NCBI GenBank assembly: GCA_022508945.1
Contig: JAFLUE010000003.1
Coordinates: forward strand, 1 to 42,551
Direction of reading: 5' to 3'
DNA length: 42,551 nt
Origin: Oscillospiraceae bacterium
GTDB lineage: Bacteria > Bacillota > Clostridia > Oscillospirales > Ruminococcaceae
Shown here: piece after piece, positions 35,101-42,551 of the stretch
How positions within the stretch are numbered: position 1 is the stretch's first letter
How the letters are laid out: the number at the start of each line of letters is the position of its first letter
Position numbers and translations under genes: made by a program
Notes under the pieces: model-generated
Databases searched by the model: none
What the model was told of the DNA's origin: nothing
Seen by the model: only the letters and a program-made list of their open reading frames with translations

Positions 35101-35664
35101 AGCTGGATACTGCTGGACTTTTACGATGTTATCTGTCGAATGGCGGAATATAATGGCGCTTTGTTTGAGCTTGACGACTTCTTGATAAGCACCGATTTTT
35201 ACGCGGATATCAGAAGAAACTGTACGGAATGCTTTTTGTTTGAGAAGCGTTCTATGAATTATTGCAGTGAAAAAATAACAAAATTTGCTGAGGAAATAGC
35301 CGAGCTTTACGGTGACAATATAATCCTTATCAAAACCGAGCCGAAAAGCAGTTATATTACTCTCGACTATAAGCTCGAATCTTTTGGCTCGGATAGGCTC
35401 AATAACATAAAGAGAAAGTTTATAGCCTTATGTGAGGAGCGCTTCGCGAGTGTTACAAAATGCTTTGTAATAGACATCTCGAAGAAATTCTATTCTTCGG
35501 ATAAATTTGCGTATGGCGGCGCGAGCGTCGTAAACTACGAGGATGAATTCTACCGCCTCGCGGGGTATTATATTTCCGAGATCTTGAACGGCAACACCAA
35601 AAAGCTCTATAATGAGGTAGACGAGGACTATATCCTTCTTCGTGACCTTAAGCTCAGCAGATAA
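32194..35664 (+). CDS. Multidomain protein: N-terminal FN3/Ig-like (Big_2-type) modules, CapA-type metallophosphatase, C-terminal DUF6270-like region(s)
   Basis: MRLKAPKNFTAVGEDGACVAKWEAVEDAVGYKLYF (FN3-like); KVGEKAQIKCER...YASNNDRIASVDASGVVMAKRPGVCYVKI (Big_2-like); MLAGDIMC, TNHNCDAGADGL, YQHWGS, IVGSHPHVIQ, YSLGNFLS (CapA/PGA_cap); VDIWGSSVSRESLNCC...LDFYDVICRM (DUF6270-like). Confidence 0.82.
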   Translation: MRLKAPKNFTAVGEDGACVAKWEAVEDAVGYKLYFFRASEPENCVKIRYSQNCEKTILGFENNEEYLVRIRAYSFRKGREMVGAASEKASFIPVCKRLTAQKTICLKVGEKAQIKCERENTEPKIRSYASNNDRIASVDASGVVMAKRPGVCYVKIMAIDGESFETRVEVERSLSSSENRAVIMLAGDIMCTLAQKRASKGNSYDFTEAFSGIRDTLSEADFSVGVLEAMCYDGAPYEDERLRLENGASNSNSPSTFLSAISRAGFKGLVTATNHNCDAGADGLSATVHRIESLGMKNIGTMGRNPIVLRINGIKVGFIALSSASNGLEETVADNQHMTTTLGRFGRKNFIRLVGRAKSRGAEYIIAYQHWGSMNTPVVLEKQIETAEFMANSGADLIVGSHPHVIQKLSIIKTEDGRNVPCLYSLGNFLSTMSDNRENRDGVILRAELIKKNDSITTELSYIPVFSESREFGAAVVRALPSHSASTLESFERTAKILGKKLKCHTYRPKILLSGSSFLKKIFHSGNDFRTDDTAMFVSQLSLGSKPVTPEEKCGGRLSLEFTKDLSEYIIDSDPDYIAVDFFGAGTYSCLRLDNGEGHSYFTNTKSFVHSSFFEKHKEELMKIRPPFGEGIFRPLVRSYAEMLIASGKQVILFRTKITNSRARKTELRTVPAPDRTNKFIKAMEDYFIELVRPRIVDLSGKYFSNVNGDDFEDAYYADAYRAVLEITSPHERTCVNKPDLDIWFERVLKYYDSMTMRSYSKRLLDMNCAADNIIAKTNKEFAANNRTRLLKLKAAGNCELSSVRRFFANDPYAEDICRAAEIIDAVQKGGLERTYDFFRPAFAEKYNIVKSIAKLLAVQTEIPVNESNAELVFLIRGRPQFRRYATDLNMMTVDIWGSSVSRESLNCCRDAQFGKFIQKQAPILHYEEPVKIEIPEGTEAFRGNTYRRKTTVDSFARNGFNVLEESSSSWILLDFYDVICRMAEYNGALFELDDFLISTDFYADIRRNCTECFLFEKRSMNYCSEKITKFAEEIAELYGDNIILIKTEPKSSYITLDYKLESFGSDRLNNIKRKFIALCEERFASVTKCFVIDISKKFYSSDKFAYGGASVVNYEDEFYRLAGYYISEILNGNTKKLYNEVDEDYILLRDLKLSR

Positions 35665-35683
35665 ACTACGAAAGGAGTGTTTT

Positions 35684-36904
35684 ATGATAAGCAAACGCAG
35701 CGGCATTTCGCCGCGAATACATAAAACAGTTGCGCTTGCGGTCATACTCGGCTTCGCAATTACCTTGCTCGGTTGTCAGGACGTGAGTAAGCCTTCGGAT
35801 TCTCAAAGCTCGTTGTCGGGTGAGATATCGTCAATATCTGATTCGGGCGATCTTGAGTCAAGTTCGGTTTCGGATGAATTCTCCTCAAGCTCATCAACGA
35901 GCGGGTTTTCATCAAGCTCAATGCCGGACGGATCTTCGTCAAGCTCGGAAACGGGCGGATCTTCATCAAGTTCGACTTCTGTCGGATCATCATCGGTTCC
36001 GGCGTCGAGCGGAGGTTCGTCAAGCTCAAGTATAGTTCCATCAAGCTCGTCAAGTTCACCGGCAAGCTCGTCGTCAAATCCGCCAAACGTTGTAATACCG
36101 GATATCGCGGTTCCGACTTCTCCCGGGACTGCCATACTGACAGCGAATAACGCTGTCATTGATTATTCAAACGCGATGAGCGGATATGTTTCCGTAAAAT
36201 ATAACGGAAGTGCCGCACGAGTTAAATTCAGGTATGTCTTCGCAGACAAAGTGTATACCTTTGATATGGTAATGGACGGTTCTGTACAGTATTTCCCGCT
36301 CTCCTGCGGAAGCGGAACTTACACATTCTACGTTTTTGAAATTATTGAAGGGAATAATGCCCTGACTCCATTTCCGCAGACTGTCAATATTACAATAACA
36401 AACAACATAAAGCCGTATACTTATCCTAACCGCTATGTCTATTATAGCAAAAATTCGAATTGCGTACAAAAAGCCGCGGAGCTATGCGCTGGCAAAACAA
36501 GCGATATCGACAAGATATCGGCGATTTTCTTATACATTTCAGGCAACATTTCCTACGATTACCAACTTGCCGCGACGGTACAGAAGGGATATATTCCAAA
36601 TCCCGACAGTACGCTCAGAAGTAAAAAGGGAATATGCTTTGACTACGCCTCGCTTATGGCGGCAATGCTCCGCTCTCAGGGGATACCGACGCGGCTTGTT
36701 ATAGGCTACGCAAGTCCCGATATATATCATGCGTGGAACGAGATATACACGGAGCAGACGGGCTGGATAACTCCTGAGCTTTTTATGAGCAGGATCGGAT
36801 ATAATATTGCGGACGCAACGTTTTACGCGAGCGCTTCCAACAAAAAAAATATTTCGGATTATATTATGAACAGCACAAATTATTCTGCTGTTTATTACTA
36901 TTGA
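35684..36904 (+). CDS. Lipoprotein with Ser-rich linker and transglutaminase-like domain
   Basis: Start ATG 35684 with SD GAAAGGAG, lipobox-like AITLLGC, long SSSS linker, then CFDYASLMAAMLRSQGIPTRLVIGYASPDIYHAWNEIYTEQTGWITPEL (Cys-His transglutaminase-like core). Confidence 0.88.
   Translation: MISKRSGISPRIHKTVALAVILGFAITLLGCQDVSKPSDSQSSLSGEISSISDSGDLESSSVSDEFSSSSSTSGFSSSSMPDGSSSSSETGGSSSSSTSVGSSSVPASSGGSSSSSIVPSSSSSSPASSSSNPPNVVIPDIAVPTSPGTAILTANNAVIDYSNAMSGYVSVKYNGSAARVKFRYVFADKVYTFDMVMDGSVQYFPLSCGSGTYTFYVFEIIEGNNALTPFPQTVNITITNNIKPYTYPNRYVYYSKNSNCVQKAAELCAGKTSDIDKISAIFLYISGNISYDYQLAATVQKGYIPNPDSTLRSKKGICFDYASLMAAMLRSQGIPTRLVIGYASPDIYHAWNEIYTEQTGWITPELFMSRIGYNIADATFYASASNKKNISDYIMNSTNYSAVYYY
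35850..36085 (+). repeat. Low-complexity Ser-rich coding repeat (TCNTCAAGCTC-type units)
   Basis: SSSVSDEFSSSSSTSGFSSSSMPDGSSSSSETGGSSSSSTSVGSSSV..., imperfect SSSS-x-x-GS units within the lipoprotein gene. Confidence 0.8.
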
Positions 36905-36920
36905 ATAAAGGAGTAAAAAA

Positions 36921-37958
36921 ATGAAGAGGCTTTCTTCGGACGAAACAGCGTATTTTTTTGAACAGCTTGCTATGATACTTAACGCGGGTATGCAGCTCTC
37001 GGACGGAATGGATATTCTTTTTGAAGATCTGAGTGACAAGCGGATAAGAGAAATATGCGGTCAGCTTTCAAAAAGCATAAACAGCGGAAAAACTCTCGGG
37101 GACGCAATGGAAGAATGCGGTAAATTTCCCGAATACGCTGTAAACATGGTGAAGATCGGAAGCGTAACAGGACGGCTCGAAAATGTTCTGAAGGATCTTT
37201 CGGAGTATTATGAAAACCGGGCCGAGCTTAACAGAACTGTAAGATCAGCAGTTATCCACCCGCTTATGCTGCTTTTGATGATGACCGCGGTAATAGTTGT
37301 GCTTATCGTGCTTGTACTTCCGATGTTCAGCAAGATATTCGCTCAGTTTGACGCTTCCGTAAGCGAGACCGTAAGCTCCGCGGTAAACACCGCGTACGGG
37401 ATAGGCTGGGTCATCCTGATAGTGCTTCTTGCGGTTATTGTCTCGGTCATAATAATTTCGCTTTTGTCGCTTATACCTTCCGTGAGGAAAAGGCTTTCAA
37501 GCTTCCTTACGGTATTTCCTCTTACAAAGCGTATTTCCAAAAAGTTTTCTCTTGCGAAAATATCGAGCGCAATGAGCCTTATGGCGTCTGCGGGAATAGC
37601 GGCGGAGGAGATGCCGATGTACGCGGCTTCGCTCATAAATGACAAAAAGCTTGTAAACAAGCTTGAAAACTGCCGTGAGCGTGTGTTGAACGGGGAATAT
37701 TTCGCGGACGTTATCTCCACGTCAAACATCTTCCCGCCGATGTTCGCTCATTCTCTTAAATTTTCATACACCTCCGGTTCTTTTGAGCAGTCCTGGAAAA
37801 AACTTTCGGAGCGCTGCGACTATGAGGCAGCGGAGGCGGCTTCGGGAATTGTGTCGGTCATAGAACCGCTTATTGTAATAATTCTCACAACGGTTATAGG
37901 CGCGGTTTTGCTTTCGGTCATGATACCGCTTATGAATATAATGTCTGTTTTAGGGTGA
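36921..37958 (+). CDS. Type II secretion/type IV pilus inner-membrane protein, PilC/GspF family
   Basis: FFEQLAMILNAGMQLSDGMDILFED, SINSGKTLGDAMEECGKFPEYAVNMVKIGSVTGRLENVLKDLSEYYENRAELNRTVRSAVIHPLMLL, MIPLMNIMSVLG. Confidence 0.92.
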   Translation: MKRLSSDETAYFFEQLAMILNAGMQLSDGMDILFEDLSDKRIREICGQLSKSINSGKTLGDAMEECGKFPEYAVNMVKIGSVTGRLENVLKDLSEYYENRAELNRTVRSAVIHPLMLLLMMTAVIVVLIVLVLPMFSKIFAQFDASVSETVSSAVNTAYGIGWVILIVLLAVIVSVIIISLLSLIPSVRKRLSSFLTVFPLTKRISKKFSLAKISSAMSLMASAGIAAEEMPMYAASLINDKKLVNKLENCRERVLNGEYFADVISTSNIFPPMFAHSLKFSYTSGSFEQSWKKLSERCDYEAAEAASGIVSVIEPLIVIILTTVIGAVLLSVMIPLMNIMSVLG

Positions 37959-37962
37959 AAAA

Positions 37963-38277
37963 ATGAAAAGAATTTCTGTGCGGAGAATATTGTCCGCGGC
38001 GCTCCCTATCGCCGTATTTATGATAATGATAGTCTGGCTTGTTTCGGGAGTGTTGAACGCGAACAGCGCTGTAGACGCAAATGAGCTTGAGGAAATAAAA
38101 AAGACAATAGAAAACGGCGTAACGATATGCTATGCTATAGAGGGTGTTTATCCCGAAAGCATTGATTACCTTAAGGAAAATTACGGTGTGGTCATCGACA
38201 GCAGCAAGTATATAGTGCATTATGAATCGATCGCGGCAAACATACGTCCCACCATAACAATCATTGAAAGGTGGTAA
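37963..38277 (+). CDS. Small single-TM protein in pilus-like operon
   Basis: MKRISVRRILSAALPIAVFMIMIVWLVSGVLNA, then EEIKKTIENGVTICYAIEGVYPESIDYLKENYGV, which resembles pseudopilin-like globular parts. Confidence 0.72.
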   Translation: MKRISVRRILSAALPIAVFMIMIVWLVSGVLNANSAVDANELEEIKKTIENGVTICYAIEGVYPESIDYLKENYGVVIDSSKYIVHYESIAANIRPTITIIERW

Positions 38278-38722
38278 AGAAGTGAAGAATTACAAAAATA
38301 CATCCGATACAATAAGCACGGTCGGAAGTATGCTATTGTTTTTGTTGTTTGCGGTATGTATGATGATGATAATTGCGGCAGCGGCAGGCTCTTACAGCCG
38401 TATCAGCGACAATTACGGAACAAATTTCACTGCCTCGGCTTCGATAAGATACATCTCAAATAAAATCAAAAGCGCCGATAAGGTCGATGTTTCGCAGAAC
38501 ATCATGGTATTGGAAAACGGGGGAGCTACAAACGTTATATATTATTCAAACGGGGGATTGTATGAAAAGACTGTTGCCGCGGGTACGGAATACGAGCTTT
38601 CGGGCGGTGACATGATCTTTGAACTAAACGGAATGGAAATAAATGAAACGGACGAGTTTTACAAAATAACGATAAATGTTGGCGGTGAAACAAGCGCCGC
38701 ACTTGTACGAAAAGGAAAATAA
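38264..38722 (+). CDS. DUF4860-like single-TM protein
   Basis: NTSDTISTVGSMLLFLLFAVCMMMIIAAAAGSYSRISDNYGTNFTASASIRYISNKIKSAD. Overlaps the previous gene. The start could be the GTG at 38282. Confidence 0.75.
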   Translation: MKGGKEVKNYKNTSDTISTVGSMLLFLLFAVCMMMIIAAAAGSYSRISDNYGTNFTASASIRYISNKIKSADKVDVSQNIMVLENGGATNVIYYSNGGLYEKTVAAGTEYELSGGDMIFELNGMEINETDEFYKITINVGGETSAALVRKGK

Positions 38723-38723
38723 A

Positions 38724-39125
38724 ATGAACAAATCCACAAAACGCCCGCTAAACCTGTTTTTTATCGAAATGATTATTGCGCTGTTGTTTTTCAGCATTTC
38801 CGGAGCGGTCATTCTTTCGGTTTTTGCGGGAGCTGACAGAAAATCCCGTCAGAGTGAAGTGCTTGAAAGTGTTATGGTGCTTTCTCAGTCTATAGCGGAG
38901 GTTTACTCAGAAAACGGAAATGCCGATGAAACAATTAAAATTGTAACGAACGAATGCGGCGGACTTAATGAAAACATAACGCTCACAAAGTATGAGGAAA
39001 AAACGCAAAGTGAAGCAGGAGTTCTCTCAAAGCTTACAGTTACATTTTCCGAGGACAAAAGAGAAATATACAGATTTACCTGCGCGGCGTACATTCAAAA
39101 CGGAGGAAATAATGAACAGACCTAA
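38724..39125 (+). CDS. Pilin-like (pseudopilin) protein with non-canonical N-terminal motif
   Basis: MNKSTKRPLNLFFIEMIIALLFFSISGAVILSVF: basic leader, hydrophobic helix with Glu at position 5 of LFFIE. ATG at 38724 is right after the upstream stop. Confidence 0.78.
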   Translation: MNKSTKRPLNLFFIEMIIALLFFSISGAVILSVFAGADRKSRQSEVLESVMVLSQSIAEVYSENGNADETIKIVTNECGGLNENITLTKYEEKTQSEAGVLSKLTVTFSEDKREIYRFTCAAYIQNGGNNEQT

Positions 39126-39585
39126 ACAGAAAAACGCGGGAATAGGCGTAGGATATATAACCGTAATGATTATTTTTGCGGTGCTTTGTCTTACGATCTT
39201 TGCTGTTCTCAGTTTTCACGCGGCAGGCTCGAATGACGCTCTGAACGCCCGTGCCGGAAATTATCTTAATGAGTATTACGAGGCGGATATGTCCGCAAAG
39301 GAAATACTTTTTAAGCTTGACGGGATCGCAAAAACCTCAAGAGATTCGCTTTTTTTCACAGAAAGCTTTGAGGAAGCGGCAGGGGAGATAGACGGAGTTT
39401 CTGTCAAAGCCGCAAATGGAGGATGTACAGCCGAGTTTGTCGTTTCAATAAATGAGCGTCAGAATATCTTTGTCAGCATAACATTTTTTGAACACACTCG
39501 TGAGTACAGGATAAATTCCTGGCAGAATGTAACCGACGCTTTTGATGAAAATACGGGACTTAATGTATGGGACGGAACATTTTAG
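39112..39585 (+). CDS. Small single-TM secreted protein in pilus-like operon
   Basis: Start ATG 39112 with SD GGAGG (MNRPKQKNAGIGVGYITVMIIFAVLCLTIFAVLSFHAAGSNDALNARAGNYLNEYYEADMSAKEIL). Overlaps the previous gene. Confidence 0.75.
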   Translation: MNRPKQKNAGIGVGYITVMIIFAVLCLTIFAVLSFHAAGSNDALNARAGNYLNEYYEADMSAKEILFKLDGIAKTSRDSLFFTESFEEAAGEIDGVSVKAANGGCTAEFVVSINERQNIFVSITFFEHTREYRINSWQNVTDAFDENTGLNVWDGTF

Positions 39586-39599
39586 AATGTGAGGGAAAT

Positions 39600-40652
39600 A
39601 TGGAACTGCTTGAAATTTTAAAAACAGCGTCAGATGATTTTGCTTCCGATATATTTATAATATCCGGAGCGGCGCTGAGCTACAAAACAAACGGTAAACT
39701 TATAAAAATCGATGAAAATATGCTTACTCCGACAATGACAAAAGAGCTTGTTTACGAGATCTACAAGCTCGGCGGATTTTCGTTCGGGATCGATGATATG
39801 CCCGAAAAAGAAATGGATTTCTCTATCTCTGTCGTCGGAATGGGGCGCTTTCGCGCAAACGTCTTTAAACAGCGCGGATCGTATGCGGCGGTACTGAGAT
39901 ATGTTCCGTTTACGCTTCCCGAACCCGATAAGTTAGGGATCCCGGAGGGTGTAATGCGGCTGTCGCAGATGAAAAGCGGCATAGTGCTTGTAACGGGACC
40001 TGCGGGAAGCGGAAAATCCACGACGCTTTCCTGTATTATCGAGCAGATAAATATGGAGCGCGCCGGTCATATAATAACAATTGAAGACCCTATAGAATTC
40101 CTTCATAAGCATAAAAAAAGCATTATCAGCCAGCGCGAGATAAATATCGATACGGACAGCTATCTTTCCGCGCTGCGCTCGGCGCTCAGACAGTCTCCTG
40201 ACGTGATCCTTCTCGGAGAGATGCGCGATTATGAAACAATAAGCGTGGCAATGACCGCGGCGGAAACAGGACAGCTTGTGCTTTCAACGCTTCATACGCT
40301 CGGCGCGGCAAACACGATCGATCGAATTATTGACGTATTCCCAACAAATCAGCAGCACCAGATACGCATACAGCTTTCGATGGTTTTGAATGCTGTTATC
40401 TCACAGCAGCTTGTCGTGTCAAAAGAAGGAAAGTTCGTTCCCGCGTTTGAAATAATGACAATGAACAGCGCTATAAGAACGCTTATCCGTGATGAGAAAA
40501 CTCATCAGATCGACTCGATCATTCAGTCGGCTCCCGGAATGACAACAATGGACAACAGCTTACTAAATATGTATAAAAACGGGGTGATTTCTGCCGAAAC
40601 CGCGGTAAAATGTGCTTATAACCCCGATATAATGAGCAAAAGGGTCATGTAA
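39600..40652 (+). CDS. PilT-like type IV pilus ATPase
   Basis: Walker A VLVTGPAGSGKSTTLSCII, Asp-box IITIEDPIEFLH, LLGEMRDYETI, TAAETGQLVLSTLHT, C-terminal MNSAIRTLIRDEKTHQIDSIIQ. Start ATG 39600 with SD GAGGG. Confidence 0.93.
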   Translation: MELLEILKTASDDFASDIFIISGAALSYKTNGKLIKIDENMLTPTMTKELVYEIYKLGGFSFGIDDMPEKEMDFSISVVGMGRFRANVFKQRGSYAAVLRYVPFTLPEPDKLGIPEGVMRLSQMKSGIVLVTGPAGSGKSTTLSCIIEQINMERAGHIITIEDPIEFLHKHKKSIISQREINIDTDSYLSALRSALRQSPDVILLGEMRDYETISVAMTAAETGQLVLSTLHTLGAANTIDRIIDVFPTNQQHQIRIQLSMVLNAVISQQLVVSKEGKFVPAFEIMTMNSAIRTLIRDEKTHQIDSIIQSAPGMTTMDNSLLNMYKNGVISAETAVKCAYNPDIMSKRVM

Positions 40653-40811
40653 AAGACTATGATTCAAGTAAACAGACAATTTAATTAAATAAATTTAGGC
40701 GAATTTATATATAATACACAAATCGATTAAAATTTTTTCATGGGTTTGTCATATTTGTTAAATAAAATCGTATATTTGCTTAATTTTTGTTGATTTTTTT
40801 TGTTAAAACTA

Positions 40812-40840
40812 TTGACAAATATATATTTTGGTGATATAAT
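40812..40840 (+). promoter_or_regulatory. Consensus sigma-A promoter for the choice-of-anchor-A-like gene
   Basis: TTGACA (40812-40817), 17-nt spacer, TATAAT (40835-40840). Confidence 0.8.
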
Positions 40841-40911
40841 AATAGTAACCACAAGCAGTGGGTGAATTGTATCCATTTATAATTTTTTTATTTTATTAGG
40901 AGATGACAGCC

Positions 40912-42551
40912 ATGTCGAATGAAGAAAAAAGGAAAAAACCAAATAAGGGCAAAGTCGCCTTTATGTTTGCGTTTGCTGTTACCGTTTTGGGTTCACGCGC
41001 AGGTGCAATGACGGCATCGGCTGCTGTAAATCCGGGCGATGACGCGAATAATAACAACGGCGACGGTCAGTCCCAAAGCCAGCAGAATGAGATAGGCTCT
41101 AAAGAGGGCTATCTTAAGTGCGGCTCAAATGTCTACATTGCTTCAGAGGAAGCAAGTGCGGTCAAGGGCTTAAACAACTCGCTTTCGGGTCTGAAGGGCT
41201 TTGCCGCATATACTAAAGATCTCAATATGTACGGTATCCACGTTGAGGGAAATATCTGCGCGGAAACCGTGAATAAGTTTGACGTTTTCAACACAAATGT
41301 CGCTGATAACTTTGTGAAAAACAACGTTGACGGATTTGACGTTTATACCTGCTATATCGCTCAGCCCCCGCAGGACGGCGGAGATATCATCAAGGTACAT
41401 ATGTATGAAGGAACGTCATACGAGCTTGTCCTTGGTTTTGACTTTGAAGAGCGCTTTTTTGATAACGGAAATCAGCTTGGCTTCAGCGCGGGCGGAAAAG
41501 ACTATAAGATCGAGTGCGAAGACAAGAACAGAGTTACTATACGCAGAGCTACCGTTGATGACAAGTTTGCTGACATAAGCGGTAATCTTGACTTGATGGC
41601 AAAGGCGGGTCAGGCACTTATAAATGAGGTCGGATATTCCGCGGATGAATCCGGAAATTCCCTCGAAGATGCAGTTTTTGCGATAGAAAGTAAAGCAGTT
41701 AAACCCGGTCAAACTATCGTAGCAAGCGTACACTGCAACGACTTGCGGTCAAATGGCAGTTACATAGAAAAGCTTCTGACAGATAACGGTGGCGTTAATG
41801 TTATTATCAACGTTATTACCGACGCAGATACAAATTATGTTGATATGGGCGTTGCAAATAACGGAGTAAACTGGAATCTTTCTAATGCCAACGTTACTTT
41901 CAACTTCGGCGATTATGCGGGCGATGTTAAGGCTTCCCAGATGGGCGGACTTATCGTTGCGCCGAACGCACACTTCTTTAATGACGGCGTTCTCAGCGGC
42001 AGCATTTTCGCAAGTGATGTAAAGATGAATAATGAGATCCATCAGATCACTCCCGATGACGGCACGGTTTCTTCTTCCGATGATGAAGATCAAGACGATG
42101 ATCAGAACGTGCAGGATAGCGAAGAGGATGAGGAGTCTGATGAAGACGATTCCAACAAGAATGTCGATGAGGATGTTGTAGAAGACAACGGCGATGATGA
42201 TGACGGCGGAGACGATGATGAAACCACCGGCGGCGATGGCGGAGACGATGACACCGACAATGATGGTGATGACACCGATGATACTACGCCGGATGACGGT
42301 GATGACGACGATTCGGAAGATAAAGTCGTAGGTGAAGATCCGTCGATTGAAACTGACGACGATGACGGAAATGACAATCCTCCCGATGATAATAATACAG
42401 ATGATGGTTCCGATGAAGAAACCGATGTGCCTGATGACACCACAAGCACAGGCGGTGATAATAATGAAGATGAAGTAATTGACGATACGCCTGATGATCC
42501 TCAGACGCCCGACGAGCCTGAGACTCCCGATACACCTGATGATCCTCAGAC
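40912..42551 (+). CDS. Choice-of-anchor-A-like secreted surface protein with long Asp/Glu-rich tail (partial; continues past the window; not in the supplied ORF track)
   Basis: SD GGAGATGA, ATG at 40912, signal peptide KGKVAFMFAFAVTVLGSRAGAMTASA; VNWNLSNANVTFNFGDYAGDVKASQMGGLIVAPNAHFFNDGVLSGSIFASDVKMNNEIHQI typical of choice-of-anchor A. No stop codon before the window end. Confidence 0.88.
   Translation, partial: MSNEEKRKKPNKGKVAFMFAFAVTVLGSRAGAMTASAAVNPGDDANNNNGDGQSQSQQNEIGSKEGYLKCGSNVYIASEEASAVKGLNNSLSGLKGFAAYTKDLNMYGIHVEGNICAETVNKFDVFNTNVADNFVKNNVDGFDVYTCYIAQPPQDGGDIIKVHMYEGTSYELVLGFDFEERFFDNGNQLGFSAGGKDYKIECEDKNRVTIRRATVDDKFADISGNLDLMAKAGQALINEVGYSADESGNSLEDAVFAIESKAVKPGQTIVASVHCNDLRSNGSYIEKLLTDNGGVNVIINVITDADTNYVDMGVANNGVNWNLSNANVTFNFGDYAGDVKASQMGGLIVAPNAHFFNDGVLSGSIFASDVKMNNEIHQITPDDGTVSSSDDEDQDDDQNVQDSEEDEESDEDDSNKNVDEDVVEDNGDDDDGGDDDETTGGDGGDDDTDNDGDDTDDTTPDDGDDDDSEDKVVGEDPSIETDDDDGNDNPPDDNNTDDGSDEETDVPDDTTSTGGDNNEDEVIDDTPDDPQTPDEPETPDTPDDPQ
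42050..42551 (+). repeat. Low-complexity GAT/GAC/GAA-rich coding tail and start of a (TPDDPQTPDEPET)-type tandem repeat
   Basis: Translated DDEDQDDDQNVQDSEEDEESDEDDSN... ending VIDDTPDDPQTPDEPETPDTPDDPQ at the window edge. Confidence 0.85.

Noticed and set aside
35850-36085. Could the regularly spaced repeats be a CRISPR array?
   Set aside because: Units are short, imperfect, in frame and encode a Ser-rich linker; no constant-length spacers.
35760-36159. Minus- and plus-strand ORFs in the Ser-rich linker (e.g. 118-aa acidic ORF)
   Set aside because: Low-complexity alternative frames of the TCNTCAAGCTC repeat within the lipoprotein gene.
42102-42535. Ser-rich minus-strand ORFs at the window end
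   Set aside because: Antisense of the Asp/Glu-rich tail of the forward choice-of-anchor-A-like gene.

Overview
A 42.5 kb window that looks chromosomal, from a spore-forming Clostridia/Oscillospirales-like Firmicute (inferred from gene content). No CRISPR array, rRNA operon, recognisable prophage or intact transposase was seen.

1-7.5 kb, minus strand: a YabN-YabR style sporulation/division neighbourhood (S1-domain protein, cls, divIC-like, yabQ, yabP, rqcP/S4, HU, mazG, SpoVB/MATE).

7.7-12.1 kb, plus strand: cotJA-cotJB-cotJC, a DnaD-like/DnaC-like pair and an unusual phosphofructokinase.

12.1-19.0 kb: a cobalamin late-assembly operon (cobT, cobU, cobS, second CobU-like, cobC, cbiB, cobD, cbiP).

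19-27 kb: more accessory in character. It holds an orphan gene bracketed by duplicated hairpins, putP, XRE regulator/LRR surface protein, an initiator tRNA with degenerate copies of its 3' flank, a structured palindromic element and a P-type ATPase.

27-36.9 kb: citrate synthase, ZapA/coiled-coil protein, U32 peptidase, a 1156-aa CapA-like multidomain protein and a transglutaminase-like lipoprotein.

36.9-42.5 kb: a compact type IV pilus-like locus (PilC/GspF-like, DUF4860-like, three small single-TM proteins, PilT-like ATPase and no PilB in view), then a choice-of-anchor-A-like surface protein that runs off the window. The last gene, and cotJA, are missing from the supplied ORF track.

The strongest candidate for a poorly described system is the pilus-like locus with the adjacent surface-protein genes. 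Family names were assigned by eye from motifs and need HMM confirmation.
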